From positions 434,001 through 498,000 of the forward strand of contig NZ_LMFO01000023.1 of assembly GCF_001426865.1 (NCBI RefSeq): a stretch of DNA of 64,000 bases, read 5' to 3'. Numbering within the stretch: the first letter of the stretch is position 1; each line of letters begins with the position of its first letter. Shown here piece after piece: positions 45,051 to 53,431 of the stretch. A program made the position numbers and the translations under genes. Under the pieces are notes generated by a model. The model saw nothing but the letters and a program-made list of their open reading frames with translations, was not told where the DNA came from and made no database searches. Origin of the DNA: Paenibacillus sp. Root52. GTDB taxonomy: Bacteria > Bacillota > Bacilli > Paenibacillales > Paenibacillaceae.

Positions 45051-46069
45051 AATAATGTACCTCCAGCGAGCCAGACCACGAGGGAAACAAGTACACACAG
45101 GATGACAAAGGAACCTGCCGACCAGAACATGAGGCGGGTCGTTCGCACGATATCCTCTGCACCCATTAAGCGAGTCGGTTCTCCCATATATGCACGAAAA
45201 GACGAGATACCATGATACACGTTATGCCCACCCAGTCTGATCCCCAGTGCACCTGCAACGGCAGACTCGGGAAAGCCGCTATTCGGGCTCGGATGCAGTC
45301 TTGCATCCCGGGATACCATCTGTGCTGCCCTTCTTGCATCTAGCTTCATAACCCATGCTCCACTAATCAATAATACAGCCGTGATTCGAGCTGGAATCCA
45401 GTTAGCCCAATCATCGAGACGGGCGGATGCCCAGCCGAGATGCAGGTATTTATCGTTTTTGTAACCGACCATGGAATCCAGTGTATTGACGGCTCGATAT
45501 GCCATCGCAAGCGGTGCGCCGCCAATAAGGGCATAGAACAAGGGAGACACGATTGCATCCACAATATTCTCAGCTACCGTCTCCACCGTCCCCCTTACGA
45601 TCTCAGGTTCATCTAGATGCGCCGTATCACGTCCTACAATCATGCCAAGAGCGCGCCTCGCAGCAGGAAGATCTCCCTGGATGAGATGACGATACACGTC
45701 CATCCCTGCATCCTTTAATCCTTTGGAAGCAATCGTTGTCGCAATCAATATGACCTCAGCTACCACTGCAACCATCGGATGAATATGTGCAAGGAGATAG
45801 ATCAGTCCCCAAGTCACGGCAAAAGAACCACCAGCAATCAAGATCGGAAACCAGATTCCCGCTTTTTTGAGTCCTTGATTGGAAGTGACACGAGATCGTA
45901 TGACCCGCTCCAGTGCGGAGATGGCTTTTCCCATACCGATGACTGGATGAGGAATCCACCTCGGATCTCCGATACAACGATCTAATATGTATGCTGCGAC
46001 AATGATCCAAGCTCCTGTCATCCCGATCCAAAATGACGAAGAGAACCATTGATTCAATTCTAGTATCAT
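45044..46069 (-). CDS. cbiB: Adenosylcobinamide-phosphate synthase
   Basis: 341 aa from ATG 46069, whose A is the last base of the upstream TAA; GGAGG lies 11 nt before. Polytopic membrane protein with DRCIGDPRWIPHPVIGMGK, GRDTAHLDEPEIVRGTVETV, ENIVDAIVSPLFYAL and HPSPNSGFPESAVAGALGI, all CbiB hallmarks. It attaches aminopropanol phosphate to cobyric acid. Confidence 0.95.
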   Translation of the reverse strand: MILELNQWFSSSFWIGMTGAWIIVAAYILDRCIGDPRWIPHPVIGMGKAISALERVIRSRVTSNQGLKKAGIWFPILIAGGSFAVTWGLIYLLAHIHPMVAVVAEVILIATTIASKGLKDAGMDVYRHLIQGDLPAARRALGMIVGRDTAHLDEPEIVRGTVETVAENIVDAIVSPLFYALIGGAPLAMAYRAVNTLDSMVGYKNDKYLHLGWASARLDDWANWIPARITAVLLISGAWVMKLDARRAAQMVSRDARLHPSPNSGFPESAVAGALGIRLGGHNVYHGISSFRAYMGEPTRLMGAEDIVRTTRLMFWSAGSFVILCVLVSLVVWLAGGTLLW

Positions 46070-46868
46070 TATTTGTTGTTCCTCCCACTCCATTGCCGTC
46101 CGGCCTGCAAACTTTCCGTAATCGTATCATAGACAAGTCTGCCAATCACTGAACCTAGAACGGTGGCTGTTCCCGCATAAGTCAAAATCGGTTTATGCTG
46201 ATCCTGACTCACCGCGAGCACAATTGCATCTGTGGTGGTTCCAGTAGCGGTTAGACCATTCTCGGAATCTCTCACCCCAACATCAGCCAGAGCAGCAGCC
46301 TTCGCTTCTACCGCAGTCTGAATCGCATTCACCGTGGCTCCATTCGTCAAACGACCGTTCAACCACAACATCATATTAATGGTGCCAGGTATGTACGCTC
46401 CATCCAGCTGCTGGACAGCATCAGTTCGATTCCCCATCGCATCAAATACCATTCTTGGTGAACCGGCGCGTGCAGCATTCGATACGCCTGCCGTTGTACA
46501 GCATAGGAGCCCAAAGTCAGAATTCGCATACTCTTGAATCGAGGTATGTTCCAGACGGACGGCTGTCAGCAGACCGGTACACGTATCCTCTCGTTCCTTC
46601 CACTCACGGAGTAGGCGCTGTATATCGCGCGGAGGATCATCGCAGCGATAATGCTTATCTACATAAATGTTAAATATCCGATCCAGTTCAACCATGCCCC
46701 GCCATAGACTGCACTGGAGATCGCAGTAGCTACAGAGGGAACGGACGCTTTAACATGACGTTCTTGAGCGTTAATAGTCAATCCTGGCCATACAGAAGAA
46801 ACGTATTCACCAGGATAACGATAGACTTGTCTCCCCTTCGACTCTTCATCAAGAAATGGTAAGGCCAT
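46069..46868 (-). pseudogene. cbiZ: Adenosylcobinamide amidohydrolase, interrupted by a -1 frameshift
   Basis: Two overlapping frames together give one CbiZ of about 266 aa. The first (46868-46659) supplies the N-terminus to ATAISSAVYGG. The second (open before 46695, to 46069) continues DRIFNIYVDKHYRCDDPPRD, TAGVSNAARAGSP and TGTTTDAIVLA. One extra G in the G4 run at 46697-46700 (minus strand) would rejoin them as YGGG-MVELDR. Unshifted, the first frame ends at TAG 46659. It is either a real inactivation, phase variation at a short homopolymer, or a sequencing error. CbiZ cleaves the lower ligand from foreign corrinoids for salvage. Confidence 0.82.
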
Positions 46869-48054
46869 CGTTCGAGCCACCTTCCTTTACGCGAGGAGTG
46901 TCCTGAGAAAAGGCCTGAGAGATATGCTCAGAAATATGCTGTGAATTACTCTGAGCAATTACACTTTGCATTGCGCTTAGCAAACGCCCATTGGCATCCG
47001 CATCCTTCACTGCAAACCGAACATGTCGTTTGCCAAGCCCAGGATACATGGCACAGCTCCGGATCAGAATTCCACGCTCTCCCAGTGCTGCCTGCATTGT
47101 AGTCGCTGACCACAGTTCCGGCAGGCGAGCCAATATAAAGTTAGCTTCTCCGCGTGTAACCTGACAACCACAAGCCTCCAGCCCCTCAGTCAATAGGTTC
47201 CGTTCACGAGACACATAAGCAAGCGTTTCCTGTTCGAAGCCCTCCCCATCGCGGAGGCAGGCTTCCCCAGCAATCAGCGCCAGCCCATTGACACTCCAAG
47301 TGACTTGCTTCGCAGTCATGGCTTGTATTAGTTCAGGTCGTGCCAGCGCATAACCTAGACGTAATCCCGGAATCGCGTAAAACTTCGTCATCGAACGGAT
47401 GATCATGACCTGCGGGTACTCATTTAATCGAGGTGCAAGTGACTGCCTCCGAGCTTCAGGGATAAAGTCCATGAACGCTTCATCAATCACTAAAATCGTG
47501 TTCGTTTTCTCTGCTGAGCGAGCCAGGCGATGAAGCACCTCTACCGAATATTGAACCCCGTTGGGATTGTTGGGCTGCCCTAGAAACAATAGATCCACTT
47601 GATCCATGAGCCTCTCAATATCCGCTACCTCTGCTCGCCAGTCCATTTCTTCACGTCCATATACATGAAGAACCTCAGCTCCAAATTGCCTAGCTAACGC
47701 ACTATACTCCGAAAATCCAGGCTCCACCGTACCTACAATTCGTGGCGCAAGACCCAGTAGGATCAATGCCATGCTCTCCGCAGCACCATTTCCAACAGAG
47801 ATCTGATCAGGCAATACACCAAGATACTCGCTAAGTCGTGCTTTAAACGATCTGTGTCCTGGATCAGGATAGCGCAAAATGGTTTGTAATCCCTGTTCCA
47901 ATGCATGTAATACGTTCTGAGGTGGCCCCATCGGGTTGATGTTTGCGCTAAAATCGAGAAAACCAGCCGGATTGCCCCCGAAACGGGAGGCCGCTGTCTC
48001 CACATCACCACCATGTCCGAATACTTCTATCATACCGGTCATTGTGTCCGTCAT
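46849..48054 (-). CDS. cobD: Threonine-phosphate decarboxylase
   Basis: About 397-401 aa; ATG 48042, with AAAGGA 11 nt upstream, is as likely as ATG 48054. Class I PLP aminotransferase fold of the histidinol-phosphate group, with GHGGDVETAASRFG and FSANINPMGPP at the N-terminus, VIDEAFMDF, and PLP Lys224 in RSMTKFYAIPGLRLGY. It makes aminopropanol phosphate for CbiB. A Ser/Gln-rich tail of about 45 residues is extra. The stop overlaps the cbiZ start. Confidence 0.92.
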   Translation of the reverse strand: MTDTMTGMIEVFGHGGDVETAASRFGGNPAGFLDFSANINPMGPPQNVLHALEQGLQTILRYPDPGHRSFKARLSEYLGVLPDQISVGNGAAESMALILLGLAPRIVGTVEPGFSEYSALARQFGAEVLHVYGREEMDWRAEVADIERLMDQVDLLFLGQPNNPNGVQYSVEVLHRLARSAEKTNTILVIDEAFMDFIPEARRQSLAPRLNEYPQVMIIRSMTKFYAIPGLRLGYALARPELIQAMTAKQVTWSVNGLALIAGEACLRDGEGFEQETLAYVSRERNLLTEGLEACGCQVTRGEANFILARLPELWSATTMQAALGERGILIRSCAMYPGLGKRHVRFAVKDADANGRLLSAMQSVIAQSNSQHISEHISQAFSQDTPRVKEGGSNDGLTIS

Positions 48055-48291
48055 CCTTTCTGCATGTCCATTTTATTATGGAGTCGATCACAGGTTGGGG
48101 TCAATCTTGTTTTGTCTATGCCTGGCTGAATTCGTGGACTTGTCTAATTTCTTTGTGTCATTAGGGCAATTCGTTTACAATAGAGAAGGAATTTCAGTTT
48201 CATGAACGTCAGTTCGGTGAATCTAATTTCTACGAATCAAACACTACATAAGGGATTCCTATCCCTCACATACATTAATGGAGGAATGACC

Positions 48292-49293
48292 ATGTTGTTT
48301 GTTGATAACCAGGGCATCACAGATCCTTCCGTAAACCTCGCCATTGAGGAATACATTCTGAAGCATCTGCCGATGGATGACAGCTACCTGCTGTTCTACA
48401 TCAACCGCCCATCCATTATTATTGGTAAGCATCAGAACACCATTGAAGAGATTAATATCGAGTATGTTCAGGATAATGGAGTTCAGGTCGTACGCCGTTT
48501 ATCCGGAGGTGGCGCAGTCTACCACGATCTGGGCAACCTCAATTTCAGCTTCATTACGAAAGATGACGGTCAGTCCTTCCACAACTTCCGCAAGTTCACT
48601 CAACCAGTAGTCGAGGCTCTGCAAGAGCTTGGAGTCAATGCCGAATTGACTGGGCGGAACGATCTGCAAGTGGGAGAAAAGAAAATTTCGGGTAATGCTC
48701 AGTTTTCCACACGTGGTCGCATGTTCAGCCATGGTACATTGATGTTTGATCTGAACCTAGATCATGTACAAGCATCACTGAACGTGAACCCTGAGAAATT
48801 CAAATCCAAAAGCACCAAGTCTGTGCGCAGCCGGGTTGCTAACATTCGCGAATTGATTGACAGCAACATGACCATTGAACAATTCCGCGACGAGTTGCTC
48901 CGTCATATCTTCCGTATGGAGCCCCAAGATGTGCCTCAATACGAACTCACTGAGAAAGATTGGGACAAGATCAAAGAAATCTCTGCTGAGCGTTACAGCA
49001 ATTGGGATTGGAACTACGGGTTGTCTCCAGAAAGCAATGTGAAGCACACACGTAAATTCCCTGTAGGTATCATCGATCTGCGGATGAACATTAAAGATGG
49101 ACGGATTGAAGATCTGAAAATCTTCGGTGACTTCTTCGGTGTGGGTGATGTAGCCGATATCGAGGATATGCTGCGTGGCAAACGTTACGAAGAATCCGAG
49201 GTGCGCACAGCACTGCAAGACTTGGATGTGAAACATTACTTCGGCAACCTGGAGCTGGAGGACTTTATTGGCCTCATTTTCCTGGAGGAATAA
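48292..49293 (+). CDS. lplA: Lipoate-protein ligase
   Basis: 333 aa from ATG 48292 with GGAGG 7 nt upstream. NLAIEEYILKHL, PSIIIGKHQNTIEEIN, RRLSGGGAVYHDLGNLNFSF and the lysine in GEKKISGNAQ match the LplA/LplJ family, with the C-terminal accessory domain present. It activates lipoate with ATP and attaches it to lipoyl domains. Monocistronic. Confidence 0.94.
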   Translation: MLFVDNQGITDPSVNLAIEEYILKHLPMDDSYLLFYINRPSIIIGKHQNTIEEINIEYVQDNGVQVVRRLSGGGAVYHDLGNLNFSFITKDDGQSFHNFRKFTQPVVEALQELGVNAELTGRNDLQVGEKKISGNAQFSTRGRMFSHGTLMFDLNLDHVQASLNVNPEKFKSKSTKSVRSRVANIRELIDSNMTIEQFRDELLRHIFRMEPQDVPQYELTEKDWDKIKEISAERYSNWDWNYGLSPESNVKHTRKFPVGIIDLRMNIKDGRIEDLKIFGDFFGVGDVADIEDMLRGKRYEESEVRTALQDLDVKHYFGNLELEDFIGLIFLEE

Positions 49294-49348
49294 TGGAGTA
49301 TGCAATTTAGATGTGTATAGATTGTTTGAACTAAGTAAGATCACAGAA

Positions 49349-49509
49349 CGGAGAGGACAGAAATAACCTGGAAAAGCGAAGCGCTCGCCTGAAAGCTTTC
49401 TGCAAGAAAGCTGCATCGGAAGCATACGCTATCCCCGGATTTCACCTCAAAAGGGGAATTCGAAAAAATCTGGGGATAACAGTGATTGAAAGGTTGTTCT
49501 GTCATCGGA
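49349..49509 (-). repeat. Dispersed structured intergenic repeat, copy 2
   Basis: Reverse-complement copy of 9754-9914, also 161 bp, with the same hairpin GCTTTCT-TGC-AGAAAGC, the TATCCCC/GGGGATA pair and the ends GACAGAA. It fills the gap between lplA and the HAD phosphatase gene. Confidence 0.85.
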
Positions 49510-49572
49510 GTGTTCGTGTGAGATTATTTCGTTCAATGAAATAGATACAGATAAATAAAGGAGAGAAACGAC

Positions 49573-50376
49573 ATGACCTACAAACTAATTGCCATCGACA
49601 TTGATGACACACTCATTAACGACAACAAAGAAGTAACACCCGCAACCCAAACTGCTCTGGAGCAAGCCGTTGCACACGGTACAGTGGTAACACTGGCAAC
49701 TGGACGTGCTTACGCTTCTGCACAGGCACTCGCTCGCCAAACGAAATTGAACGTGCCGATCATTACATACCAAGGAGCTTTGGTGAAAAACTTGCTGGAC
49801 GAGAACGTTCTCTACGAGCGCTATGTGCCACAGGAAGCTTCCCGCAAATTGTATGACTACTGCTTGGAGCACAACCTCCACCTTCAAACGTATATTGACG
49901 ATAAATTGTATGCCCGTGAAGAGAATGATAAATTGCGTGATTACGCGAAATTGAACGGCACACAATACTATATCGAATCCGACTTCATCAAAGTGATCGA
50001 GCAGCAAACACCAAAACTGCTGATTATTGACGAGCCAGATTATCTGGATAAGGTAGCTGTTGACCTGCGCGAGCTGCTTGGGCCTGAAGTGCATATTACG
50101 AAATCCAAGCCTTACTTCCTTGAAATTATGCACCGCGAAGGAACAAAAGGACATGCCCTTACCTTCCTAGCTGATCATTTCGGCGTTGAGTTGTCTGAGT
50201 GCATCGCCATCGGTGATTCCTGGAATGACCATGAGATGCTTGAAGCTGCCGGTCTTGGTGTTGCGATGGGTAATGCCATCCCAGCATTGAAAGAGATTGC
50301 AGACTACATCACACTTAGCAATAACGAAGATGGTGTAAAACAGGTTATTGAGAAATTTGTACTGAATGCGGAGTAG
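49573..50376 (+). CDS. Cof-type HAD-IIB phosphatase
   Basis: 267 aa. HAD motif I DIDDTLINDN (Asp9, Asp11), motif II TGRAYASAQ, motif III Lys in KGHALTFL, and motif IV GDSWNDHEMLEAAG. The type IIB cap lies between motifs II and III. Members dephosphorylate sugar phosphates and cofactors such as FMN or PLP; the substrate is not predictable. GGAGAG precedes the ATG. Confidence 0.92.
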   Translation: MTYKLIAIDIDDTLINDNKEVTPATQTALEQAVAHGTVVTLATGRAYASAQALARQTKLNVPIITYQGALVKNLLDENVLYERYVPQEASRKLYDYCLEHNLHLQTYIDDKLYAREENDKLRDYAKLNGTQYYIESDFIKVIEQQTPKLLIIDEPDYLDKVAVDLRELLGPEVHITKSKPYFLEIMHREGTKGHALTFLADHFGVELSECIAIGDSWNDHEMLEAAGLGVAMGNAIPALKEIADYITLSNNEDGVKQVIEKFVLNAE

Positions 50377-50430
50377 TGGACACGCTACTGTCCAACCGAA
50401 GCTATTCTAGAACTTGATTGTCACATCACG

Positions 50431-50474
50431 AAAGAGCCCAGATTGCACCTAAAATGTGCGCATTGGGCTCTTTC
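50431..50474 (+). terminator. Terminator of HAD phosphatase gene
   Basis: AAAGAGCCCA pairs with TGGGCTCTTT over a loop that also has internal pairing, with TTTC following. Confidence 0.85.
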
Positions 50475-50541
50475 TTGCTTATTTTCTACTATGTAGCATT
50501 AGTTCGTTATCATGTATGATGGATTCTAAGGAGATGAGTCG

Positions 50542-50877
50542 ATGAATATTAGCAAACCGATACTCGTTCTGTCCCTACTTATCACGTTAGTAGCGCTTAT
50601 CTCTCTGTACCTTTGGAATTTCCAACGAACAATGGAACTTAAAGTTGAAGCGTATTTACTCTCGTCCAAAGAATATAGTCACGAAGATATTCAACAAATC
50701 GATACCCATTTCGGTAAAGCACCACTCGTCAGCACAGAAGTTATTTTTAAGGATGAGCCTCTTGCTCGTTACTTCTACAAAGAGGAGAACGGACAAATCT
50801 ATCAATATAGCAGCGCACCTGTAAAAGGCGTAGACCCCGATTTCACGTATCGGCACCTTGATCCGGTTAGCCCTTAA
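50542..50877 (+). CDS. DUF3139-like small membrane protein
   Basis: 111 aa. One N-terminal membrane segment (about 6-26), then a soluble extracytoplasmic domain with LKVEAYLLSSKEYSHEDI and FKDEPLARYFYKEENGQIYQ, the pattern of DUF3139 proteins in Bacillales. AAGGAG precedes the ATG. The last 11 nt overlap the end of the convergent nitrilase gene. Confidence 0.8.
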   Translation: MNISKPILVLSLLITLVALISLYLWNFQRTMELKVEAYLLSSKEYSHEDIQQIDTHFGKAPLVSTEVIFKDEPLARYFYKEENGQIYQYSSAPVKGVDPDFTYRHLDPVSP

Positions 50878-51718
50878 TCGTTTGGAGCGAATATGGTTGT
50901 TGATCTAACTCAAATGAATCTGCAAGCATCATCTCACCATCTCTGGCTTGTTTAAGAAGTGCAGGATCTAATTCAGCGATCAACAATTCAACTTGGTCTG
51001 GCGAGCCTTCAACGATATTATCCCCTAATGGATTCCAGACACCGCTATGTCCGCACGTATCCCACACTCCGGTTCTGCCAACATGATTACACATCGCAGT
51101 AAATATAGTGTTATCTAACGCTCGGGCAGGGAACCATACGCGTGACTCCTTATACCCCATTCCTTTGCTAAAGAGTGAGCTACCCATATATAAATGACAG
51201 CCTTGCTGTGCTAAACGACGCGAATGTTCAGGGAAGCCAGCATCATAACAAATGGCCATGCCAATATTCCAGCCTTTGAGATGAATGATGACCTGCTCAT
51301 TATTGGTGGAAAACATGCTCTTCTCCGTTTGAAATAAATGCGACTTATCATAAATGCCTACTTCGTTTCCATGTGAATCTATAATGATGGAGGATATATA
51401 TACTTCCTCTCCTCTACTCACAGGCGTTCCAATGATCGCCCAAATCCCATACGTTTTGCATGCTTGTCGCAGCTTTTCAATCCTTACGTCATTTATACAC
51501 AGCGTATTGTCAGAGAGATTAGATTGGACGATTTCCGGGACATATCCCGTTAGAAATTTTTCTGGAAACATAATAAGATCTGCACGCTTTTCCCCAGCTT
51601 CTTCAATCATCTTATAAGCTCGATTAACGTTTTCTTCTATATTCCCATCGACTGCAGAACATTGTGCTAACGCAATTCTTAGTTTTGCTGTAGGCAATAC
51701 ATCTAGCTGGGTATTCAT
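50867..51718 (-). CDS. Carbon-nitrogen hydrolase (nitrilase superfamily)
   Basis: 283 aa from ATG 51718 (GGAAGGA 9 nt upstream). The catalytic triad is intact: Glu53 in FPEKFLTGY, Lys125 in YDKSHLF, Cys157 in AICYDAGFPE. Such enzymes hydrolyse amides or nitriles, for example omega-amides or N-carbamoyl compounds; the substrate is unknown. Cytosolic. Confidence 0.9.
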   Translation of the reverse strand: MNTQLDVLPTAKLRIALAQCSAVDGNIEENVNRAYKMIEEAGEKRADLIMFPEKFLTGYVPEIVQSNLSDNTLCINDVRIEKLRQACKTYGIWAIIGTPVSRGEEVYISSIIIDSHGNEVGIYDKSHLFQTEKSMFSTNNEQVIIHLKGWNIGMAICYDAGFPEHSRRLAQQGCHLYMGSSLFSKGMGYKESRVWFPARALDNTIFTAMCNHVGRTGVWDTCGHSGVWNPLGDNIVEGSPDQVELLIAELDPALLKQARDGEMMLADSFELDQQPYSLQTIKG

Positions 51719-51864
51719 CACATTCATTCCTTCCAATAATATTTTCTCATAACGACCAATAACTACAATTAACTACAATATGTTACCACCGCATAATCAG
51801 AAAATATAGGTATCATAATATAATTTTTCCAGCTTTCTTTTCTCCATCATCGTCTATGCTAGAC

Positions 51865-51928
51865 AAAAAAACTCCCATCACGGGAAGTCGTAGACGTTCG
51901 TAATCTACAGCCTCCTATAATGAGAGTT
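51865..51928 (-). terminator. Probable terminator of the gene at 52033
   Basis: On the minus strand AACTCTCATTATAGGA pairs imperfectly with TCCCGTGATGGGAGTT, with an inner TGTAGA/TCTACG stem, followed by seven T residues. Confidence 0.6.
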
Positions 51929-52032
51929 AGCAACTATAACTATATTGCCCCAAGAAAACTCCAACGTAATCAAGGGGAACTTACTCTTACTTACTCTTAC
52001 TTTCTCTTTCTCTTTCTTACTCTTGCTTTCGA

Positions 52033-52338
52033 TTATTGTGTTTCCCGAGTACCATACTGCTCATTAAATTCACGGTCTCGCTCACGTATTTCACTCATGA
52101 CACCCTTCGCAGAGAAGATCGATTTGGGCAAGAGCAAAAATACCCCGATCAAAAACAATACGATCGATACGATAAACGCGATCAATCCTCCGCTATCATA
52201 CATCGCTTGTAGATACTTCCCCCACTGCGTTGAATAGGTCATTACAGTTGGTAGGTACATCAATGTTGTGATATGCACGATTCCATATAAAATGATGCCA
52301 GCAAATACTAACGCTACACCTATTCCCTGCCTGTTCAA
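52033..52338 (-). CDS. Small membrane protein, unknown function
   Basis: 101 aa from TTG 52338; GAGGTG lies 7 nt upstream. Two membrane segments (about 8-28 and 52-72) and a charged tail (SEIRERDREFNEQYG). I do not recognise the family. It is 50 nt downstream of the EamA exporter gene on the same strand, so the two may share a transcript. Confidence 0.7.
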   Translation of the reverse strand: MNRQGIGVALVFAGIILYGIVHITTLMYLPTVMTYSTQWGKYLQAMYDSGGLIAFIVSIVLFLIGVFLLLPKSIFSAKGVMSEIRERDREFNEQYGTRETQ

Positions 52339-52388
52339 ATCCTCTCACCTCGCTTGCTAAAAATCCACTCCTATCATTGTACACCAAT

Positions 52389-53312
52389 TTATGGATTTTC
52401 GGCTAACGTATTGCTGTTTCTCCTACTTTTGAACCAACCCGTGACTTTATCATTCATGAATAATAATCCAGACACAATAAGTACTACACCGATCCAAGTC
52501 ATCCAGCTTACATGCTCATTATAGACAATGGCGCCAAGACCAACCGCAATCGGTGGTGAGATGTACAGCCAGGTTGCTGGGAACAATGGATTGGTTCGTG
52601 ACATGATCCAATAGAACAGACTATGCCCTACCATCGAGCCAATGACCGTCAGATAGATCAATGAGGTAATTGCAGGTGTCCAGTCCATAACTGACATGTT
52701 CCATGACTCTGTGAAGGCTGATAATACTAACAGCAACAGTCCCCCATGCATCATCTGAACGGCATTAATTGCCACCGGGTCACTTTCCTTGAACTGGTTA
52801 ATCACCTTTTTGGAATATAACGCTCCTGCGGAGTAACACACTTCCCCAATCAAAATGACGATACAGCCCCATAACCACAGTGGACTGCCCCCAATCGTAA
52901 CACCAGGCATAACAACAAATATAACGCCGACAAAGCCGATCAGACAGCCTGTAATTATGCGAGCAGACGTCTTCTGCCTTAACAAAACCGTTTGCATCAC
53001 CATAATCATAATCGGGCCTGTCGCTGATAAAATAGCACCTACACCTGAACTTACATATTGTTCAGCCCAATATAGAGCCGCAAACGTAGCAAACGTGAGT
53101 CCTGCGCCGGTGAGCAGCATTTCTTTGCGCCACAACAAGGACATCTTCACCCGTCCTTTCATCAGCATCCAGGCAAACATCAACGCACCTGCAATCATAA
53201 AGCGTAAACCCGCAGACAGAAATGGCGGCAGACCCGCTTCAACTCCAATTTTAATCGCTAGAAAAGTCGTTCCAAATACAAGACACATTATTGCAAATGC
53301 TACTCCAATCAT
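52389..53312 (-). CDS. EamA/DMT family exporter
   Basis: 307 aa with ten membrane segments in two EamA repeats (GTTFLAIKIGVEAGLPPFLS at the start of the first; YSAGALYSKKVI at the start of the second). Members export amino acids and metabolites. AAGGAGGGG lies 5 nt before the ATG. It diverges from a MocR regulator with a short shared promoter region (53313-53431), so it is probably its target. Confidence 0.9.
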   Translation of the reverse strand: MIGVAFAIMCLVFGTTFLAIKIGVEAGLPPFLSAGLRFMIAGALMFAWMLMKGRVKMSLLWRKEMLLTGAGLTFATFAALYWAEQYVSSGVGAILSATGPIMIMVMQTVLLRQKTSARIITGCLIGFVGVIFVVMPGVTIGGSPLWLWGCIVILIGEVCYSAGALYSKKVINQFKESDPVAINAVQMMHGGLLLLVLSAFTESWNMSVMDWTPAITSLIYLTVIGSMVGHSLFYWIMSRTNPLFPATWLYISPPIAVGLGAIVYNEHVSWMTWIGVVLIVSGLLFMNDKVTGWFKSRRNSNTLAENP

Positions 53313-53431
53313 GCTAGCCCCTCCTTCATCTGTTCTCCATCATATAGCACTGTCTACAGAACAGAGTGAAGAAAACAGAACAGTTAGACCCATATGCTGT
53401 TACAATAGAGTTCAAAAGGAGCGTGAGCCGG

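Noticed and set aside
48775..49425. 216-codon minus-strand frame
   Set aside because: It is antisense to the lipoate ligase and runs into repeat-flanking DNA; no protein features.
49585..50154. 189-codon minus-strand frame
   Set aside because: Mirror of the HAD phosphatase gene; Cys/Val-rich composition typical of an antisense frame.
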